In this document: positions 61,845-64,000 of the stretch, piece after piece
How the letters are laid out: every line of letters starts with the position of its first letter
Position numbering within the stretch: position 1 is the stretch's first letter
Translations under genes and position numbers: made by a program
NCBI RefSeq assembly: GCF_905372745.1
Contig: NZ_CAJPQR010000002.1
Span: 1-64,000, forward strand
Reading direction: 5' to 3'
Source: an uncultured Campylobacter sp.
GTDB taxonomy: Bacteria > Campylobacterota > Campylobacteria > Campylobacterales > Campylobacteraceae
DNA: 64,000 nucleotides
Notes under the pieces: model-generated
What the model saw: only the letters and a program-made list of their open reading frames with translations
Told to the model about the DNA's origin: nothing
Databases searched by the model: none

Positions 61845-62320
61845 TATATAATCTGTTCTAGAATTTCGGAAAAGAAATTTAGAGAAATTCTATGGTATTT
61901 TTCATCTGACATAGAAGCCGTAAAAATAGCCGAATTTACTACTATCTCAGAACAAACAATCACCAAAATAATTAAAAATATCAGAATTTTTGATGCTTAA
62001 AGAGTGCGAGGTCTTAAAAGCAACTAGCGTAGCAAAGTAGAGCAAAATATAGACGGCAGAGTTTATACCTGGGTAGTTAAAACTGTTCTATAAATGAACT
62101 AGTGTTCATAGCGAAGTTAAGTATAAGAGCTATCTGAATGAGAGCGTAAAATATTTTGATTACTGGAAAGCTTATGGCGGATTAGTAGATTACGGAGCCG
62201 AAAGCTCATTATAGAGTAAAGCATTCTTTAGCTACGCTTGATACTTTACAAGAGGCAAACAGTAAAATCATATTAACGGCATAGAAAACCTTTTAGCTGC
62301 GACTTGCTTTGTTACTACCT
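61845..62320 (+). mobile_element. Remnant of an IS1595-family transposase
   Basis: In three plus-strand frames, pieces of an IS1595-type transposase follow in the right order. They are KKFREILWYFSSDIEAVKIAE and FTTISEQTITKIIKNIRIF; then NIDGRVYTWVV and NCSINELVFIAKLS; then KAYGGLVDYGAES; then HYRVKHSLATLDTLQEANSK; then NHINGIENLLAA, the family's C-terminal signature. Several stops and frameshifts break it. I see no clear terminal repeats. It lies in the 942-base gap between the rpsR terminator and acnB; the rest of that gap has no gene I can support. Confidence 0.82.
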
Positions 62321-62565
62321 CCTGAAAAGTTACGGGCGTAGCGAAGTAGAGTTTAGATATGATACTACAACCATACAGGAAAACTTATAGTCGTCTAAAA
62401 TTCGCGCAAGAGAAGATATCGTCGGCGGGTTTTTCGCGCCTAGCGATATTGCCGTCGTAGCAAGAGCCAGGCCGTCTATCCATAAACAACCCGCATGCTG
62501 CAGACTTAACCGTTTTTGGCAAAATTTGCAACGAAGCTAACGCCGAAATTTCCGCCTCCAAATCG

Positions 62566-64000
62566 CTAAATTTTAAAATTTTCTATCTCGTTAAAATTTA
62601 GATAGCGATAAATTTGCGCCTCTTTGCCCGCAAGCTTTTGGGGTACTATACTCATGTATTCTGAGACGCTAGGTAGCCTGCCTAGCACGGCGCAAACGGC
62701 GGCCAGCTCGGCGCTACCAAGATACACGCGAGCGCCCATACCCATGCGGTTATCAAAGTTTCTCGTTGAGGTCGAAAACACGGTCGCACCGTCGTTTACG
62801 CGGGCTTGGTTACCCATACAAAGCGAGCAGCCGGGCACCTCCGTGCGAGCGCCCACAGCGCGAAAGATATCATAATAGCCCTCCTTTTCTAGTAGCGCCT
62901 GATCCATCTTGGTAGGCGGCGCTATCCAGAGTCTAGTAGGCAGCGTCCCAAGCCCTCGCAGAGCCTCGCCGAGTGCTCGGTAGTGGCCGATATTGGTCAT
63001 ACAGCTACCCACAAACACCTCGTCGATCTTATGCGGGCGCGAGCTACTAGCCAAAATTTCGCTCAGGGTCGCGACGTCGTCGGGGTCGTTCGGGCAGGCT
63101 AGGATGGGCTCTTGTATCTCGTCCAAATTTATCTCGATCACCTCGGCGTAGCGCGCGTTTTTGTCGGCTCGCAGCAAGCTAGGTGCCGCTAGCCACTCGC
63201 GCATTTTCGCCGCGCGCCGCTCAAGGCTAGCCCTGCTCTCATACCCGGCCTCTATCATCGCTTCAATTAGAGCAACGTTTGAGCGGACGTATTCGCAGAC
63301 GCTCTCGATACTCAAATTTACCGCACATGCCGCTGCAGAGCGCTCGGCTGAGGCGTCGCTTAGCTCAAAGGCCTGCTCGACTTTTAGATTTTCTAGCCCC
63401 TCGATTTCTAAAATTTTACCCGCAAATACGTTTTTCTTGCCCTTCTTTTCAACCGTGAGCAGCCTGCGCTTGATCGCGTAGTACGGGATCGCGTTTACCA
63501 GATCGCGCAGCGTCACGCCCCTTTGCAGTCGCCCGCTAAATCGCACGAGCACGGACTCCGGCATATTTAGCGGCATAGCTCCCGATACAGCCGCAAACGC
63601 GACTAGCCCGCTACCCGCGGGGAAACTCACGCCGATAGGAAACCGCGTATGGCTGTCGCCGCCAGTGCCTACGGTGTCTGGCAGCACCATGCGGTTTAGC
63701 CACGAGTGTATGACGCCGTCGCCGGGCCTTAGGCTCACTCCGCCGCGCGAGCTCATAAATTTAGGCAGCGTCCTTTGCATTTCAAGGTCGCTAGGTTTTG
63801 GATAGGCCGCCGTATGACAAAAGCTCTGCAGCACGAAATCAGCTGAAAATCCGAGGCTTGCCAGCTCCTTGATCTCGTCGCGCGTCATCGGCCCCGTGGT
63901 ATCCTGCGAGCCTACGGTTAGAGTCGCCGGTTCGCAGTACTGCCCGGCTCTAATGCCCCGCACGCCGCAGGCCTTGCCCACGATCTTTTGAGCTAGCGTA
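62566..64000 (-). CDS. acnB: Aconitate hydratase B, C-terminal part (runs off window)
   Basis: AcnB interconverts citrate and isocitrate in the citric acid cycle. About 478 of roughly 850 residues are here. The frame enters the window as TLAQKIVGKACG without a start, so the gene continues past 64000. Motifs are LTVGSQDTTGPMTRDEIKELASLGF, DTVGTGGDSHTRFPIG and FPAGSGLVAFA, and the iron-sulfur ligands are in GSCMTNIGHYRALG and PGCSLCMGNQARV. RNFDNRMGMGARVYLGSAELAA marks the active-site end. An internal GTG at 63981 is not a real start. Confidence 0.97.
   Translation of the reverse strand, partial: TLAQKIVGKACGVRGIRAGQYCEPATLTVGSQDTTGPMTRDEIKELASLGFSADFVLQSFCHTAAYPKPSDLEMQRTLPKFMSSRGGVSLRPGDGVIHSWLNRMVLPDTVGTGGDSHTRFPIGVSFPAGSGLVAFAAVSGAMPLNMPESVLVRFSGRLQRGVTLRDLVNAIPYYAIKRRLLTVEKKGKKNVFAGKILEIEGLENLKVEQAFELSDASAERSAAACAVNLSIESVCEYVRSNVALIEAMIEAGYESRASLERRAAKMREWLAAPSLLRADKNARYAEVIEINLDEIQEPILACPNDPDDVATLSEILASSSRPHKIDEVFVGSCMTNIGHYRALGEALRGLGTLPTRLWIAPPTKMDQALLEKEGYYDIFRAVGARTEVPGCSLCMGNQARVNDGATVFSTSTRNFDNRMGMGARVYLGSAELAAVCAVLGRLPSVSEYMSIVPQKLAGKEAQIYRYLNFNEIENFKI

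Noticed and set aside
61691..61966. Minus-strand ORF of 91 codons
   Set aside because: It is antisense to the start of the IS1595-type transposase remnant, which gives a better explanation.
62400..62565. Possible gene end or small ORF before acnB
   Set aside because: Short frames on both strands have no ribosome site and no recognisable protein; left unannotated.
1..64000. CRISPR array, tRNA or rRNA genes
   Set aside because: No regularly spaced direct repeats and no cloverleaf or rRNA signatures were seen by eye; a tRNA or Rfam scan was not possible.

Overview
The window is chromosomal DNA of a Campylobacter species (Campylobacterota). The evidence is HobA, FlaC, PEB4, a hrcA-grpE-dnaK operon, extended TATAAT -10 boxes, and gene orders I recognise from C. 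jejuni NCTC 11168: cmoB/Cj0977/Cj0978c; flhA-rrf2-rpsO; nth-peb4-fba-Cj0598-Cj0599; nudH-lysC-hobA-holB-folP-ligA..tlyA-ribF-cmoA; hemW-tatB-tatC-queA; ilvC-Cj0633-dprA-ruvX. Base composition is clearly less AT-rich than C. jejuni, and AAATTTGA-type words are very frequent. Both point to the C. showae/rectus/curvus/concisus side of the genus. That placement is inference from composition, not a search.

Layout. 1-4.0 kb: msrAB, a Cj0977-type hotdog protein, the tRNA-modifying CmoB, a small lipoprotein and a short acidic protein. 4.0-8.1 kb: a DHH phosphoesterase, flhA and an Rrf2 regulator on the minus strand, then rpsO. 8.4-11.7 kb: the HrcA-controlled chaperone operon with a CIRCE-like operator. 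11.9-16.7 kb: single genes (CopD-like membrane protein, flaC, a flavodoxin-fold oxidoreductase, a DKNYY protein, an orphan). 16.9-24.3 kb: hisD, a PLP enzyme, a MotB/OmpA-like and MotA-like pair, fba, peb4, and divergent nth. 24.7-27.6 kb: pepD and a MerP/MerT/Tat-transglutaminase cassette. 28.2-37.8 kb: a long minus-strand housekeeping operon from nudH to cmoA, carrying a NADAR gene between folP and ligA.

37.9-46.3 kb is an accessory iron-uptake locus lying between nudH and hemW, which are neighbours in C. jejuni. It holds two tandem copies of a TonB receptor/PepSY membrane protein pair. One pair is intact. In the other, the receptor is frameshifted and the PepSY gene has an in-frame TGA. 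A divergent AraC regulator with a Fur-box-like site sits at the end, and a G10 tract separates the genes of the intact pair.

46.6-52.2 kb: hemW, tatB, tatC, queA, a degenerate kinase/receiver-like membrane protein, a broken VOC (glyoxalase-fold) gene and an alpha/beta hydrolase. 52.4-61.6 kb: ruvX, dprA, a polysaccharide-deacetylase-like protein and ilvC on minus; HDOD, rnr, holA, rpsF, ssb and rpsR on plus. 61.8-62.3 kb: a decayed IS1595-type transposase. 62.6-64.0 kb: the 3' part of acnB, running off the window.

Four diverged copies of a dispersed element of about 180-370 bp, with hairpins, lie in the gaps at 1-180, 1467-1830, 24390-24600 and 27770-28145. No CRISPR array, rRNA or tRNA was seen. 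No complete new defence system is visible. The strongest leads are the dispersed element, the decaying tandem iron locus with its homopolymer tract, possible dual starts in msrAB, and a PLP enzyme that seems to start at a non-canonical codon inside the upstream gene.
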